64,000 bases of DNA from Myroides fluvii (GTDB taxonomy: Bacteria > Bacteroidota > Bacteroidia > Flavobacteriales > Flavobacteriaceae): positions 1,756,501 to 1,820,500 of the forward strand of contig NZ_CP039934.1 of the NCBI RefSeq assembly GCF_009792295.1. The letters are read 5' to 3'. The number at the start of each line of letters is the position of its first letter. Position 1 is the stretch's first letter. Position numbers and translations under genes: made by a program. Positions 7,340-17,279 of the stretch are shown in pieces. Under the pieces are notes generated by a model, which was not told the DNA's origin, did no database searches, and was given only the letters and a program-made list of their open reading frames with translations.

Positions 7340-8050
7340 TTAAAAAGCTAACGTCTGAATCTTCCAATTTAAGGTATCAATCAACAGCAACTGATTGCGC
7401 AACGGATGAACACCTAAAATGACTTTGAGTGTTTCTTGAGCCATCATTAAGCCAATAATACCCGGAAAGGTTCCCAATACTCCATGTAAGCTGCAATTGG
7501 GAATATCTCTAGGATCGGGTGCCTCAGGAAAGATATCCCGTAGATTTTTTGATTTTTGATGGTTGAATACAGCTAGTTGGCCCTGATATCCTAAAAGGGT
7601 TCCATAGATTAAAGTTTTGTTTAGCTGTACACAGGCATCATTGACTAAATAACGTGTAACAAAATTATCCGTACCATCCACAATATAATCATAAGAGGAG
7701 AATAGTGATTCAACAGTCTCCTTGGTTACCTTTTCTCGGTAAACCTGAAAATTAATATGCGGATTGAGCTGCGTAATGCGCTTGGCCGCAACATCTACTT
7801 TGTACTGTCCAAGATCGTTTTCTGTATAGAGAATCTGACGATGTAAGTTGTGTAGCTCTACCTGATCATAGTCAACCACACCTAAATATCCCACTCCAGA
7901 GGTTGCTAAATAGGTGAGAATGGGAGACCCCAATCCACCCGCCCCAACAACTAATACCCGCGCTTCTTTTATTTTTAGTTGTCCAGTTGTTCCAACTTCA
8001 GCTAGATTCATCGGGCGACTATAGCGCAAAAAATCGTGTATCTCCAACAT
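7340..8050 (-). CDS. thiF: ThiF-type ThiS adenylyltransferase, lacking zinc cysteines
   Basis: This 236-residue E1-like enzyme should adenylate the C-terminal Gly of ThiS and so start sulfur loading for thiazole synthesis. The start MLEIHDFLRYSRPMNL at 8050 matches the usual HesA/MoeB/ThiF beginning; a longer frame would run into thiH. The nucleotide loop VLVVGAGGLGSP is at about residues 32-43, and VDGTDNFVTRYLVND holds the conserved Asp and Asn. Cys186 in IPNCSLHGVLG aligns with the E. coli ThiF Cys184 position. Both CxxC pairs that bind zinc in E. coli ThiF are absent, and the protein ends at NWKIQTLAF with no rhodanese domain. It is the last gene of the thi operon, 10 bases after thiH. 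Confidence 0.88.
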   Translation of the reverse strand: MLEIHDFLRYSRPMNLAEVGTTGQLKIKEARVLVVGAGGLGSPILTYLATSGVGYLGVVDYDQVELHNLHRQILYTENDLGQYKVDVAAKRITQLNPHINFQVYREKVTKETVESLFSSYDYIVDGTDNFVTRYLVNDACVQLNKTLIYGTLLGYQGQLAVFNHQKSKNLRDIFPEAPDPRDIPNCSLHGVLGTFPGIIGLMMAQETLKVILGVHPLRNQLLLIDTLNWKIQTLAF

Positions 8051-8060
8051 AGTAAGACAA

Positions 8061-9176
8061 TTAAAAATTAGCATAACTCTGATTCCAATCGGTCCATACA
8101 GGATCATATCCTTTGGATTGAATCAGTTGATAAATGGTGGCTGTTGATCGATTGTCGCAAATCTCGAATTGGGCAAGCGAGTCCTGATCAACACTATACC
8201 CTCCTGGATTGGTTTTAGACCCCGCACTCATAGCGGTAACTCCTAATCCAATGACGTGATCTCGAAATAGTTCACTTTCTCGTGTTGAAATAGAGAGCTC
8301 TACATCTTCATTCCAAATGCGATAGGCAAACATCAATTGGAGTAAATCAATGTCTTCCATGATGAAATTGGGCTCTACATTTCCTTCAGCAGGGCGCAAT
8401 CGAGGAAAGGAAATCGAATATTTGGTCTTCCAGTACTTCTTCTGAAGGTAATCGAGATGCAAAGCGGTGAAAAAACTATCGACACGCCAATCTTCTAGCC
8501 CGAGTAATACACCCAAGCCTATTTTGTGTATACCCGCTTGTCCAATGCGATCAGGTGTTTCTAAGCGATAGCGGAAATTGGATTTTTTCCCTTTGGGATG
8601 ATATTGTTTATATACGGCTTCGTGATAGGTTTCTTGATACACCAAAACAGCATATACCCCCAATTGGGCCAAAACCTCGTATTCATCTTGTTCTAAAGGT
8701 TGTACCTCGATGGATATCGTCGAAAATGAAGGGCGTATTTGTTTAATCGCTTGTTCAAAATACTGAAGATTTACCGTGTGATTGGCTTCTCCTGTTACTA
8801 GTAAAATATGATCATACCCTTGACTTTTGAGTAGGTGAATTTCGCGTTCAATTTCGATTGGCGTTAATGTTTTTCTGGGAATTTTGTTGTCAATACTAAA
8901 GCCACAATAGGTGCAGATATTATGGCATTCATTGCTCAAATACATAGGGGTATAAAGCTGAATGGTTTTGCCAAATCGCTTGTGTGTCAATTGTTGGCTG
9001 AGTTGAGCCATTTGTTCTAAGAAAGGACGAGCTGCAGGTGAAATCAGATGGATAAAATCAGAGAGATCTCGTTTCGGTTTGCGCAAGCTTTGCATCACCT
9101 GATAGGATGTTGTTTCGCTTATTTGCTTCTGAATCGTCTGCCAATCGTATGTTGTATAGATATCGTAAAACGTCAT
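8061..9176 (-). CDS. thiH: 2-iminoacetate synthase ThiH
   Basis: ThiH is a radical-SAM tyrosine lyase that makes dehydroglycine (2-iminoacetate) for the thiazole ring, releasing p-cresol. The protein has 371 residues, the normal length. The cluster motif CHNICTYC places Cys84, Cys88 and Cys91 (CxxxCxxC), followed by GFS. Conserved downstream segments include LLVTGEANHTV, VYQETYH, GLGVLLGLEDWR and the C-terminal SAGSKTNPGGY. Use of ThiH in place of a ThiO glycine oxidase fits an organism able to grow with little oxygen. It starts two bases after the thiG stop, so translation is probably coupled. Confidence 0.96.
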   Translation of the reverse strand: MTFYDIYTTYDWQTIQKQISETTSYQVMQSLRKPKRDLSDFIHLISPAARPFLEQMAQLSQQLTHKRFGKTIQLYTPMYLSNECHNICTYCGFSIDNKIPRKTLTPIEIEREIHLLKSQGYDHILLVTGEANHTVNLQYFEQAIKQIRPSFSTISIEVQPLEQDEYEVLAQLGVYAVLVYQETYHEAVYKQYHPKGKKSNFRYRLETPDRIGQAGIHKIGLGVLLGLEDWRVDSFFTALHLDYLQKKYWKTKYSISFPRLRPAEGNVEPNFIMEDIDLLQLMFAYRIWNEDVELSISTRESELFRDHVIGLGVTAMSAGSKTNPGGYSVDQDSLAQFEICDNRSTATIYQLIQSKGYDPVWTDWNQSYANF

Positions 9177-9178
9177 AG

Positions 9179-9949
9179 CTATTGATACAAAAAAGAGGTT
9201 AAAGGACTGGATGCATGGGCGTGATTTTGGATAGCACCTAATTGAGCTTCATAAGCCATTCGCCCTGCTTGTACAGCTTGTTGAAAGGCTTTGGCCATTT
9301 GAACTGGATCTCCAGCAACGGCAATAGCTGTATTGACTAAAACGGCATCTGCACCTAATTCCATGGCTTTTGCTGCATCAGAAGGAGCTCCAATACCCGC
9401 ATCAACAATAACAGGAACACGACTGTTTTCAATAATGATTTCCAAAAAGTCGATTGTTTTCAATCCCTTGTTGGTTCCTATTGGAGAACCCAAGGGCATG
9501 ACAGCTGTCGTTCCAACTTCCTCTAATCGCTTGCACAATACGGGATCTGCGTGAATATAGGGCAAGACAAAAAAACCTTGTTTCGCTAGTTCCTCCGTCG
9601 CTATTAAGGTTTCTATGGGGTCGGGTAATAAATATTTCGGGTCAGGATGAATTTCTACTTTCACCCAGTTGGTTTCTAAAGCTTCACGCGCCAATTGTGC
9701 TGCTAGTATAGCTTCTTTAGCATTTCTTGCTCCTGAGGTATTAGGTAATAAATGCAAATGCGGGTGATTCAAATGGGCAAGTAGGGCATTGTTTTCCTGT
9801 TTTAAATCCAATCGCTTGAGGGCAACCGTTATGAATTCCGTTCCACTAGCTAAAGTAGCAGCCTCCATTTGAGCATTGGATCCGTATTTGCCTGTACCTA
9901 AGAATAGGCGAGAGTGAAAGGTTTTATCTCCAAGTTGTAGTGGTTTCAT
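9179..9949 (-). CDS. thiG: Thiazole synthase ThiG
   Basis: ThiG condenses 1-deoxy-D-xylulose 5-phosphate, dehydroglycine and ThiS-thiocarboxylate into the thiazole phosphate. The 256-residue TIM barrel has [42 protein letters not shown] with the region of the Schiff-base lysine, [15 protein letters not shown] and [24 protein letters not shown] (read in parts), then VLVNTAIA. The ATG overlaps the thiE stop as ATGA (9946-9949), a standard coupling arrangement. It ends directly before thiH, its partner enzyme. Confidence 0.97.
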   Translation of the reverse strand: MKPLQLGDKTFHSRLFLGTGKYGSNAQMEAATLASGTEFITVALKRLDLKQENNALLAHLNHPHLHLLPNTSGARNAKEAILAAQLAREALETNWVKVEIHPDPKYLLPDPIETLIATEELAKQGFFVLPYIHADPVLCKRLEEVGTTAVMPLGSPIGTNKGLKTIDFLEIIIENSRVPVIVDAGIGAPSDAAKAMELGADAVLVNTAIAVAGDPVQMAKAFQQAVQAGRMAYEAQLGAIQNHAHASSPLTSFLYQ

Positions 9950-10566
9950 AAAAAGTAGGTGTTTAGTTGTTGTATGATAGGCTGAGGGTGTTGGCCTTGA
10001 TGGAGTAAACTAGATATCGCTATACCAGATACCCCCAGTTGTTCTAATTGGGCGACATCTTCTAATGTAATGCCTCCAATAGCAACGATAGGTGTTTTTC
10101 TTTCTTCAGCAGTTAGGGCCTCTATTAACTTTTTATACCCCTCAAAGCCTAAAAGGGGACTTAAATTTTTCTTGGTTGATGTATAGCGAAAAGGACCTAA
10201 TCCGATGTAATCACAGGATGCTGCTATTCGCTGTTGGACATCCAAGAGTGTATTCGCTGTTCCGCCTATTATTTTATTTGGCAATGCTAGACGAGCGGTA
10301 GCTATTGCAGTATCTTGAAGACCGAGATGCACGCCGTCAGCATCAATAGCTCGGGCTAAATCGACATGGTCGTTAATGATTAATGTGGCCTGATACGTGT
10401 CACAAAGGATTTTAACCTGCTCGGCGGTTTTCCATCGAATGGATGTTAGCGTGTCTTTAAATCGGAATTGAATCCAGCGTTGACCTCCATCTAAAACGGA
10501 TTCGATGTGATACAATTGCTCTTGAGGGGTATCACCTTGACTGATGTATTGAATTGGATTAAACAT
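9946..10566 (-). CDS. thiE: Thiamine-phosphate synthase ThiE (canonical copy)
   Basis: ThiE joins HMP-pyrophosphate with thiazole phosphate to make thiamine phosphate. This copy has 206 residues and carries the family blocks: WIQFRFKD, which retains the Q-x-R-x-K pattern that binds pyrophosphate, [33 protein letters not shown] and PIVAIGGIT. The ATG at 10566 is chosen because it overlaps the end of thiD as ATGTTTAA; the longer frame would start at a TTG. It overlaps thiG by four bases downstream. A second, divergent ThiE-like gene lies two positions earlier in the operon, and this one is the likely catalytic synthase. Confidence 0.94.
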   Translation of the reverse strand: MFNPIQYISQGDTPQEQLYHIESVLDGGQRWIQFRFKDTLTSIRWKTAEQVKILCDTYQATLIINDHVDLARAIDADGVHLGLQDTAIATARLALPNKIIGGTANTLLDVQQRIAASCDYIGLGPFRYTSTKKNLSPLLGFEGYKKLIEALTAEERKTPIVAIGGITLEDVAQLEQLGVSGIAISSLLHQGQHPQPIIQQLNTYFL

Positions 10567-11311
10567 GATATGCAAGTAAAGTTGAATTGGATTCCAATAG
10601 TTTTTCGACGTATTTCTTTGCTTTTCGCACGGCTAGGTATAAAGGATCTCCCAAAGCAATATGACTGGCAATAGCTGAGGATAACACACAACCTGTGCCG
10701 TGTTTCGTGATGGGATACACACATTGAGGATAAAACGAATGGATTTCATCTGACATAAACAATTGGTCAACGGCTTTAGTTTTTGGGTGATGTCCACCTT
10801 TGAGTAAAACCGCGCAAGAAGAACGAAGCGATTGAGCCTTTTCTTGAGGAGTATCCGCTGTACTAATCAATTGATCCATTTCCAAATAATTTGGAGTAAT
10901 TAAATCAATTTGGTTGAGTATTGACTCTAGTGTCTGACTGTCAATCTTCGTAGTAAAATCAAAATGAGTGCTCGAGCGCAAAACAGGATCCCAAACAATA
11001 AAAGCACGAGGGCAATATTGTTTAATGACAGGGAGGTAGTGTAAGAGCTCTTCGCCTGATTCCACAATACCAATTTTGATTACTTTTGGTTTGTATCGTT
11101 CCAAAAGTGCTTTAAGTTGTTGGAGAACGCAATGGCGTTTCTCCCAACGAATCGCTTCAAATGTATCTTCTGTTTGAATGGTATTCGCACTAAGAATACC
11201 TAAGCCATAGACTTGATGACTTTCAAAGGTTTTTATATCGGCGAGTATACCAGCTCCCCCAGAGGGATCAAATCCAGCTATGGAAAGAGCAAAAGGTCTT
11301 GTTTGTAACAT
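10559..11311 (-). CDS. thiD: HMP/HMP-phosphate kinase ThiD
   Basis: ThiD phosphorylates hydroxymethylpyrimidine and its phosphate, giving the pyrimidine half of thiamine. The 250-residue ribokinase-fold protein shows the substrate loop SIAGFDPSGGAGILADIKTF near residues 10-29, WDPVLRSST, LITPNYLEM, AVLLKGGHH and the ATP/anion-hole motif HGTGCVLSSAIA. Its start overlaps the end of the upstream ThiE-like gene by 34 bases, and its stop overlaps thiE by 8 bases, so translation through this part of the operon is tightly coupled. Confidence 0.96.
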   Translation of the reverse strand: MLQTRPFALSIAGFDPSGGAGILADIKTFESHQVYGLGILSANTIQTEDTFEAIRWEKRHCVLQQLKALLERYKPKVIKIGIVESGEELLHYLPVIKQYCPRAFIVWDPVLRSSTHFDFTTKIDSQTLESILNQIDLITPNYLEMDQLISTADTPQEKAQSLRSSCAVLLKGGHHPKTKAVDQLFMSDEIHSFYPQCVYPITKHGTGCVLSSAIASHIALGDPLYLAVRKAKKYVEKLLESNSTLLAYHV

Positions 11312-11907
11312 AAATCAAAAATTTTTAACGGTTCTTCCGCTTGCCAAAGCGCGCCAAGAAGTGCAAAATCAGTAAAACCCATGGAGCGAATCGCAGGAAG
11401 ATGATTGGGGGTAATACCCCCTAAGGCTACTGTTTTTATCCAAGGGTAGTTCCACTCCTGTAAAAAGGCGGACCAATCTATTGTGGGATGGTAGTCTTTT
11501 TTTGAGATGCTGCTAAAAATAGGGCTGAGAAAAACGCGTTGATGGCTTGTTGATAACTTCTCGCATTCGGTGAGGTTATGAACACTTGTTGACAAATAGG
11601 GCATCTTTAGCGGACAGTTATTAACAAATGAACAATTAGTTGTTGATAAGTGGGCGAATTGTGCCTTTAAGCTGTTGATAAGTTCGATGTATTGTTGGAA
11701 AACTTGTCCATTATTGTTCATAACTGATGGAGGAATGTGAATAACCAACCGATTGCTATGTTGATAACTTATATTTTGTACCCATCTCTGAAGCGCGTCA
11801 AAAGTGAAATGTGGCTTTCGAATATGCAAAAGAGGTAAGCCTCTTTCCAACATCTCATTGGCGAGGCTTAACTCTTGTGAATGATATGCTGGGGTTATCA
11901 CGACCAT
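11278..11907 (-). CDS. Divergent ThiE/TenI-like protein
   Basis: This 209-residue protein shares the ThiE/TenI TIM-barrel layout but is much diverged. The pyrophosphate strand reads LLHIRKPHF, so the Q-x-R-x-K pattern of ThiE is broken. YLSTSVHNLTECEKL resembles the SVHSLEEA segment of Bacillus TenI, whose His acts in thiazole tautomerisation. RVFLSPIFSSISKKDYHP and VALGGITPNHL are retained. With a canonical ThiE in the same operon, a TenI-like thiazole tautomerase role is the best inference; an inactive relic is the alternative. It starts one base after the thiC stop and overlaps thiD by 34 bases. Confidence 0.75.
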   Translation of the reverse strand: MVVITPAYHSQELSLANEMLERGLPLLHIRKPHFTFDALQRWVQNISYQHSNRLVIHIPPSVMNNNGQVFQQYIELINSLKAQFAHLSTTNCSFVNNCPLKMPYLSTSVHNLTECEKLSTSHQRVFLSPIFSSISKKDYHPTIDWSAFLQEWNYPWIKTVALGGITPNHLPAIRSMGFTDFALLGALWQAEEPLKIFDLCYKQDLLLFP

Positions 11908-11908
11908 T

Positions 11909-13732
<1,824 letters not shown>

Positions 13733-13771
13733 TTATTTACTTTTAGTTTGTACTGATCAAATAAAATGGAA

Positions 13772-13978
13772 TCAACCGCCTTGGGTAGCTGTGATAATTA
13801 AAATATCATCTGCCTCGGATAAGAGATAGGTACTCCAATCCGATTTGGAAATAACCGTAGCGTTCACCGCAACAGCAATGCCTTTTTGTTGGGTTGTGCC
13901 GTGTAAATTGAGCAAAGCCTCGATGCTAATTTGCGTCTGTTCAAAGTGAAATTTCTGATTGTTGATGTGTAGTTCCAT
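13772..13978 (-). CDS. thiS: Sulfur carrier protein ThiS
   Basis: ThiS is a 68-residue ubiquitin-like protein that carries sulfur as a C-terminal thiocarboxylate to ThiG. It shows the pattern MELHINNQKFHF, a central VAVNATVISKSDW and the diagnostic ITATQGG tail with the terminal Gly-Gly that ThiF adenylates. It is the first gene after the TPP riboswitch, and its start codon lies 78 bases past the aptamer, so the switch acts directly on its expression. Confidence 0.95.
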   Translation of the reverse strand: MELHINNQKFHFEQTQISIEALLNLHGTTQQKGIAVAVNATVISKSDWSTYLLSEADDILIITATQGG

Positions 13979-14056
13979 TCCTTGTTATTTTGAATATAAA
14001 ACTTTAGGAATGCCTACACGCTAGTACAGAATGTACCAAATGAAGTCATCTCACTT
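13979..14056 (-). promoter_or_regulatory. Expression platform of the TPP riboswitch
   Basis: This stretch lies between the aptamer and thiS. On the transcribed strand it holds CCTAAAGTT (14000-14008), the exact complement of AACTTTAGG at the 5' strand of the aptamer (14125-14133). It also holds a second copy of TACTAGCGT (14018-14026) that repeats the aptamer 3' half (14063-14071). Both could compete with aptamer pairing. A GTACA-TTC-TGTAC hairpin lies between. No classical terminator T tract is visible, so control of initiation or an unstructured mechanism is likely. Confidence 0.6.
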
Positions 14057-14133
14057 TTCCCTACGCTAGTATGAACTAGATCAGGTTCAAAGGGTAAAAT
14101 CTCAGCCTACGCAATGTAGACACCCCTAAAGTT
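14057..14133 (-). promoter_or_regulatory. TPP riboswitch aptamer (THI element)
   Basis: On the minus strand the element reads GGGGTGTC, CTGAGA, TACCCTTTGAACCTGATCTA and CTAGCGTAGGGAA in order. These are the conserved THI-box segments that bind the pyrimidine and pyrophosphate of thiamine pyrophosphate. The CTAGT/ACTAG arm forms the variable helix. It directly precedes thiS and thiC and so controls the whole thi operon. The predicted transcription start falls at its first bases. Confidence 0.96.
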
Positions 14134-14138
14134 GGAAG

Positions 14139-14169
14139 CAAATATAGGAATTATTTCATGGGAAGCAAG
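14139..14169 (-). promoter_or_regulatory. Promoter of thi operon
   Basis: On the minus strand a perfect -7 element TATATTTG (14139-14146) is preceded, after 19 bases, by CTTG (14166-14169), a one-mismatch -33 element. Transcription would start about at the first aptamer helix. It is back to back with the plus-strand promoter at 14171-14203. Confidence 0.7.
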
Positions 14170-14170
14170 T

Positions 14171-14203
14171 TTTGTTTAGTTAAGCCAGAATGTTGTATCT
14201 TGT
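14171..14203 (+). promoter_or_regulatory. Promoter of small membrane protein gene
   Basis: TTTG at 14171-14174 and TATCTTGT at 14196-14203 are 21 bases apart, a fair match to the Bacteroidota promoter. It lies 17 bases before the ATG at 14221 and inside a longer in-frame extension, which supports the shorter start. Confidence 0.45.
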
Positions 14204-14220
14204 TTTGCAAATTAAGGAAC

Positions 14221-14508
14221 ATGAAAAAATCAGAAGCTAAATTCATTGAAAATTGGAAAAGGAAAATAGAAATTGGACGATTGAGATATGGCTTTATTGA
14301 GGGGAGTATTTTTGGATTGATTGTTGGGCTATTTACCATGTTGTCATCCTTGCTATTTGACGATTTTACTATTGTTCTTGGGATACAACTGGTATATTAT
14401 TTTATCATTTGGATGTTAGGAGGTGTGCTCGGTTATTGGACAATCATGTGGGAAGTTAATATGTATTATTATAAACACTTCCTAAAAAAGAATGGACTTG
14501 AGGAATAA
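14221..14508 (+). CDS. Small two-helix membrane protein, unknown
   Basis: This is a 95-residue protein of unknown family. A charged N-terminus (MKKSEAKFIENWKRK) precedes two probable membrane helices, about residues 25-46 and 52-75, and a short basic C-terminus (HFLKKNGLEE). The start at 14221 is chosen over ATG 14158 because the probable promoter lies between them. It diverges from the thi operon. Nothing visible links it to thiamine metabolism. Confidence 0.55.
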   Translation: MKKSEAKFIENWKRKIEIGRLRYGFIEGSIFGLIVGLFTMLSSLLFDDFTIVLGIQLVYYFIIWMLGGVLGYWTIMWEVNMYYYKHFLKKNGLEE

Positions 14509-14523
14509 CGGGGTAGGGCTTGA

Positions 14524-14751
14524 TTGCTGAAAGAATTGTCATTACAAAAGCATGATGAGAAGAAGTATCTGATAGAAAATCCAAGTATAGATTTTTTGTA
14601 TGTTGCTACAAAACAAAAGGATAATGCCTTTACAGGTTGTTTTAATTATTTGACACAACCTGATAAAGAGATAGGATTAAAGTTTTGTTTATCTATGAAG
14701 AATGGAATCGTAAACCAGGATATACAGATTATTTGTAGCGAACGTTGTTGA
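14524..14751 (+). pseudogene. Possible gene remnant without ATG
   Basis: An open frame of 75 codons begins at TTG 14524 directly after an in-frame TGA and has no useful ATG. It encodes ENPSIDFLYVATKQKDNAF and GLKFCLSMKNGIV, plausible folded-protein sequence but of no family recognised. It overlaps the start of the next small frame as TGATGA. It may be the 3' part of a decayed gene. A chance frame cannot be excluded. Confidence 0.25.
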
Positions 14752-14888
14752 TGAAGAAGAAAATCTCTTGGGATGAGCGTATAACAGTAATACGGCTATT
14801 GGAACGTTATAATTTTGATCCTAATTTTCTTGAAATGATGGGGAAGATAATTAAGAAAATAGATGGCGCAGTGAAAAACTGTCAGTAA
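14751..14888 (+). CDS. Small ORF of 45 residues, unknown
   Basis: The frame begins ATGAAGAAGAAA overlapping the preceding stop by one base (TGATGA). It encodes KKISWDERITVIRLLERYNF and then DPNFLEMMGKIIKKIDGAVKN, ending TAA at 14888, before a strong terminator. Composition is protein-like and helical. It may be the tail of the decayed gene in front of it or a genuine small protein. Confidence 0.3.
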   Translation: MKKKISWDERITVIRLLERYNFDPNFLEMMGKIIKKIDGAVKNCQ

Positions 14889-14935
14889 TTAAAAGACTGT
14901 TATCTATTGTTACATAAAAGGATTGAGTCAAAAAT

Positions 14936-14975
14936 AAAAAGATCGATAACTTCTTTGAAGTTATCGATCTTTTTA
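14936..14975 (+). terminator. Bidirectional terminator
   Basis: GATCGATAACTTC (14941-14953) pairs with GAAGTTATCGATC across a short TTT loop, flanked by A and T tracts. It can end the small plus-strand ORFs and the minus-strand symporter gene that finishes at 15026. Confidence 0.85.
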
Positions 14976-15025
14976 TTTTGTATAATTGAGTTTTGATTAG
15001 TGGAAATTAAACAAAGGTTGGTTCT

Positions 15026-16192
15026 TTACCCTGGTTGTTTTGAACTAATCTTATCAACAATCAGGGCAATCGCACCATCTCCCATTACATTACAAGCCGT
15101 ACCAAAACTATCCATGGCAACATATAAAGCAATCATCAGTGTTTGTTGTTCGGTACTAAAACCTAAAACAGACTGTAATACTCCTAAGGCAGCCATAATA
15201 GCTCCACCGGGTACTCCGGGAGCAGCAATCATGGTTACACCCAGCATAAAGATAAAGCCAATCATCGCCAAAGGATCGATAGGTGTTTGTTGAATGAGCA
15301 TCAAGGCGATGGCACAAGCGACAATTTTAAGCGTACTTCCCGCTAGGTGAATGGTTGCACAAAGGGGGATAACGAAACCGGCAATTTTGGGGTTGACATC
15401 ATTCTTTAGCGTAGATGCTAAAGTAACCGGAATGGTTGCTGCAGAAGATTGTGTTCCCAAAGCCGTAAAATAAGCTGGTAACATGCGCTTCATTAAAAGA
15501 AATGGATTTCGCTTCGTTAGTAAACCCGCAATACAATATTGAAAGACTAAGAATATGATATGAAGGGCGAAGATCACGCCAATAATTTTCAAGAAGGTTT
15601 CCAATACTACAAAAACTTGACCACTATAGGTCATGTTCAAAAACACACCGAAAATAAAGAGGGGTAAGAAAGGAATAATCACCTTCTCGATTACTGTCAT
15701 GATAATAGTTTGAAACTCGTTAAAAACACCCTTTAAATGCGTAAATGGGCCTTTAGAAATGCATATCCCGACAATGAAAGCCAAGATTAGGGCGCTCATC
15801 ACATCAAATAGAGGAGGAATTTCAATAGAAAAGTAGGGGCTTAGTGTTTTTTCCGCTTCAATTGCTAATTGCGTCGATTGAGAATGAAGGAATTGTGGAA
15901 AAATACTAATCGAGACAGCATAGGAACTAAAACCAGCTAAGAGCGTAGATCCATAAGCTAACCCTGTAGTTAGTAACAATAGTTTACCCGCTTCTTTGCC
16001 AATATTGCCTATAGCGGGAATAATCAACCCCACGATAATTAGTGGAATAATAAAGCTTAAAAAATTCCCAAAGATGCTATTGAACGTGCTGAAAACTCTA
16101 CCTATTTCCAACGGAAGTTTATCGCCTAAATAGGTCCCTAGGGCTATGGCAATGACAATTTGTAATAATAAGCTGTTTTTGATGAGTTTCAT
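15026..16192 (-). CDS. Dicarboxylate/amino acid:cation symporter
   Basis: This 388-residue inner-membrane carrier belongs to the DAACS (GltP/DctA/SstT) family, which couples uptake of glutamate, C4-dicarboxylates or serine to Na+ or H+. It has about eight helices plus re-entrant loops. The signature serine-rich hairpin TQSSAATIPVTL is present, as is the second hairpin AAPGVPGGAIMAAL and the helix-8 substrate segment ALYVAMDSFGTACNVMGDGA. It is somewhat shorter than GltP (about 430) but keeps all transport motifs. It is transcribed alone. The substrate is not assigned; the SstT-like short form makes serine, threonine or dicarboxylate possible. Confidence 0.9.
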   Translation of the reverse strand: MKLIKNSLLLQIVIAIALGTYLGDKLPLEIGRVFSTFNSIFGNFLSFIIPLIIVGLIIPAIGNIGKEAGKLLLLTTGLAYGSTLLAGFSSYAVSISIFPQFLHSQSTQLAIEAEKTLSPYFSIEIPPLFDVMSALILAFIVGICISKGPFTHLKGVFNEFQTIIMTVIEKVIIPFLPLFIFGVFLNMTYSGQVFVVLETFLKIIGVIFALHIIFLVFQYCIAGLLTKRNPFLLMKRMLPAYFTALGTQSSAATIPVTLASTLKNDVNPKIAGFVIPLCATIHLAGSTLKIVACAIALMLIQQTPIDPLAMIGFIFMLGVTMIAAPGVPGGAIMAALGVLQSVLGFSTEQQTLMIALYVAMDSFGTACNVMGDGAIALIVDKISSKQPG

Positions 16193-16221
16193 ATTTTTTT
16201 GTTTAAAAATACGAAAATAAA

Positions 16222-16254
16222 TAAAAAAACCTCAAACATTTTGTTTGAGGTTTG
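16222..16254 (-). terminator. Terminator after tsf
   Basis: On the minus strand AAACCTCAAAC pairs with GTTTGAGGTTT around an AAAAT-type loop and is followed by seven Ts. It lies 27 bases past the tsf stop. Confidence 0.9.
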
Positions 16255-16280
16255 ATATTTTAATTTTTTTAGGAAAAATA

Positions 16281-17246
16281 CTATCCTAATGAAGCTCTTT
16301 TGAATCCTGTGATTTCAACACCAAAAGATTGAACATAGTCCGACACTTTTTTAGCCTCATCTTTAATGAAGTTTTGGTCTAATAAAGCTTTCTCTTGATC
16401 TAAAGTTGTGTTGTCACTGATGAAACGTTGAATTTTTCCTGGTAAGATTCTGTCCCAGATGTTTTCTGGTTTACCTTCCGCTTTTAATTCTGCTTTAGCA
16501 TCTTCTTCCGCTTGTTTTAATACTTCTTCAGTAAGTTGAGCGTAAGAAATATATTGAGGTACATTTTTAAGTGTTTTACCTAAACGTACTAATTCTTCGT
16601 TTTCTTTAACGATAACAGCAATACGAGCTTCTGTTTCTTTTGCGATGAATTCAGCATCAAAATCTTTGTAAGATAAAGTGTCTGCTCCCATAGAAGCAAC
16701 TTGCATAGAAACGTCTTTTGCAATTTCGTCCGCTTTAGCTACAGCAGCAGATAATGCAGTGATAGCAGCGATTTTGTTTCCGTGAACATAAGAACCGATG
16801 AAAGCACCTTCTAATATTTCGAAAGAACCGATTTCGATTTTCTCACCAATAACTCCTGTTTGCTCGATACATTTATCAGCAATAGTCATAGTGTCATTGT
16901 AAGCAGAAGCTAAGAATTCTTCTTTTGTATTGAAGTTGATAGCTTTTTCAGCTAATTCTTTTGCTAAAGCTTGGAAACCTTCGTTTTTACCTACGAAGTC
17001 AGTCTCACAGTTTAATGTGATAACAACTCCTCTAGTTTTGTCCGCATTAACAACAGCTACAGCAGCACCTTCTGATGAGTCACGGTCAGAACGGTTAGCA
17101 GCAACTTTTTGTCCTTTTTTACGTAAAACTTCGATAGCTTTATCGAAATCTCCTTCAGCCTCAACTAAAGCTTTTTTACAGTCCATCATTCCGGCACCTG
17201 TTTGTTGTCTTAGCTTGTTTACGTCAGCAGCAGTAATATTCGCCAT
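16281..17246 (-). CDS. tsf: Elongation factor Ts
   Basis: EF-Ts exchanges GDP for GTP on EF-Tu. The 321-residue protein has the N-terminal UBA-like domain (ITAADVNKLRQQTGAGMMDC then KKALVEAEGDFDKAIEVLR), the TDFVGKN motif that contacts EF-Tu, and two core subdomains. The core is longer than in E. coli (283 residues) because of an insert rich in Ala and Glu around residues 240-270 (VLKQAEEDAKAELKAEGKPE), which I recall as usual for this phylum. It follows rpsB, with a terminator-like hairpin and a -7 promoter element in the 106-base gap. Confidence 0.97.
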   Translation of the reverse strand: MANITAADVNKLRQQTGAGMMDCKKALVEAEGDFDKAIEVLRKKGQKVAANRSDRDSSEGAAVAVVNADKTRGVVITLNCETDFVGKNEGFQALAKELAEKAINFNTKEEFLASAYNDTMTIADKCIEQTGVIGEKIEIGSFEILEGAFIGSYVHGNKIAAITALSAAVAKADEIAKDVSMQVASMGADTLSYKDFDAEFIAKETEARIAVIVKENEELVRLGKTLKNVPQYISYAQLTEEVLKQAEEDAKAELKAEGKPENIWDRILPGKIQRFISDNTTLDQEKALLDQNFIKDEAKKVSDYVQSFGVEITGFKRASLG

Positions 17247-17279
17247 TTTAGTGATCTTTTAAAGAGTTAATAAATTAAA

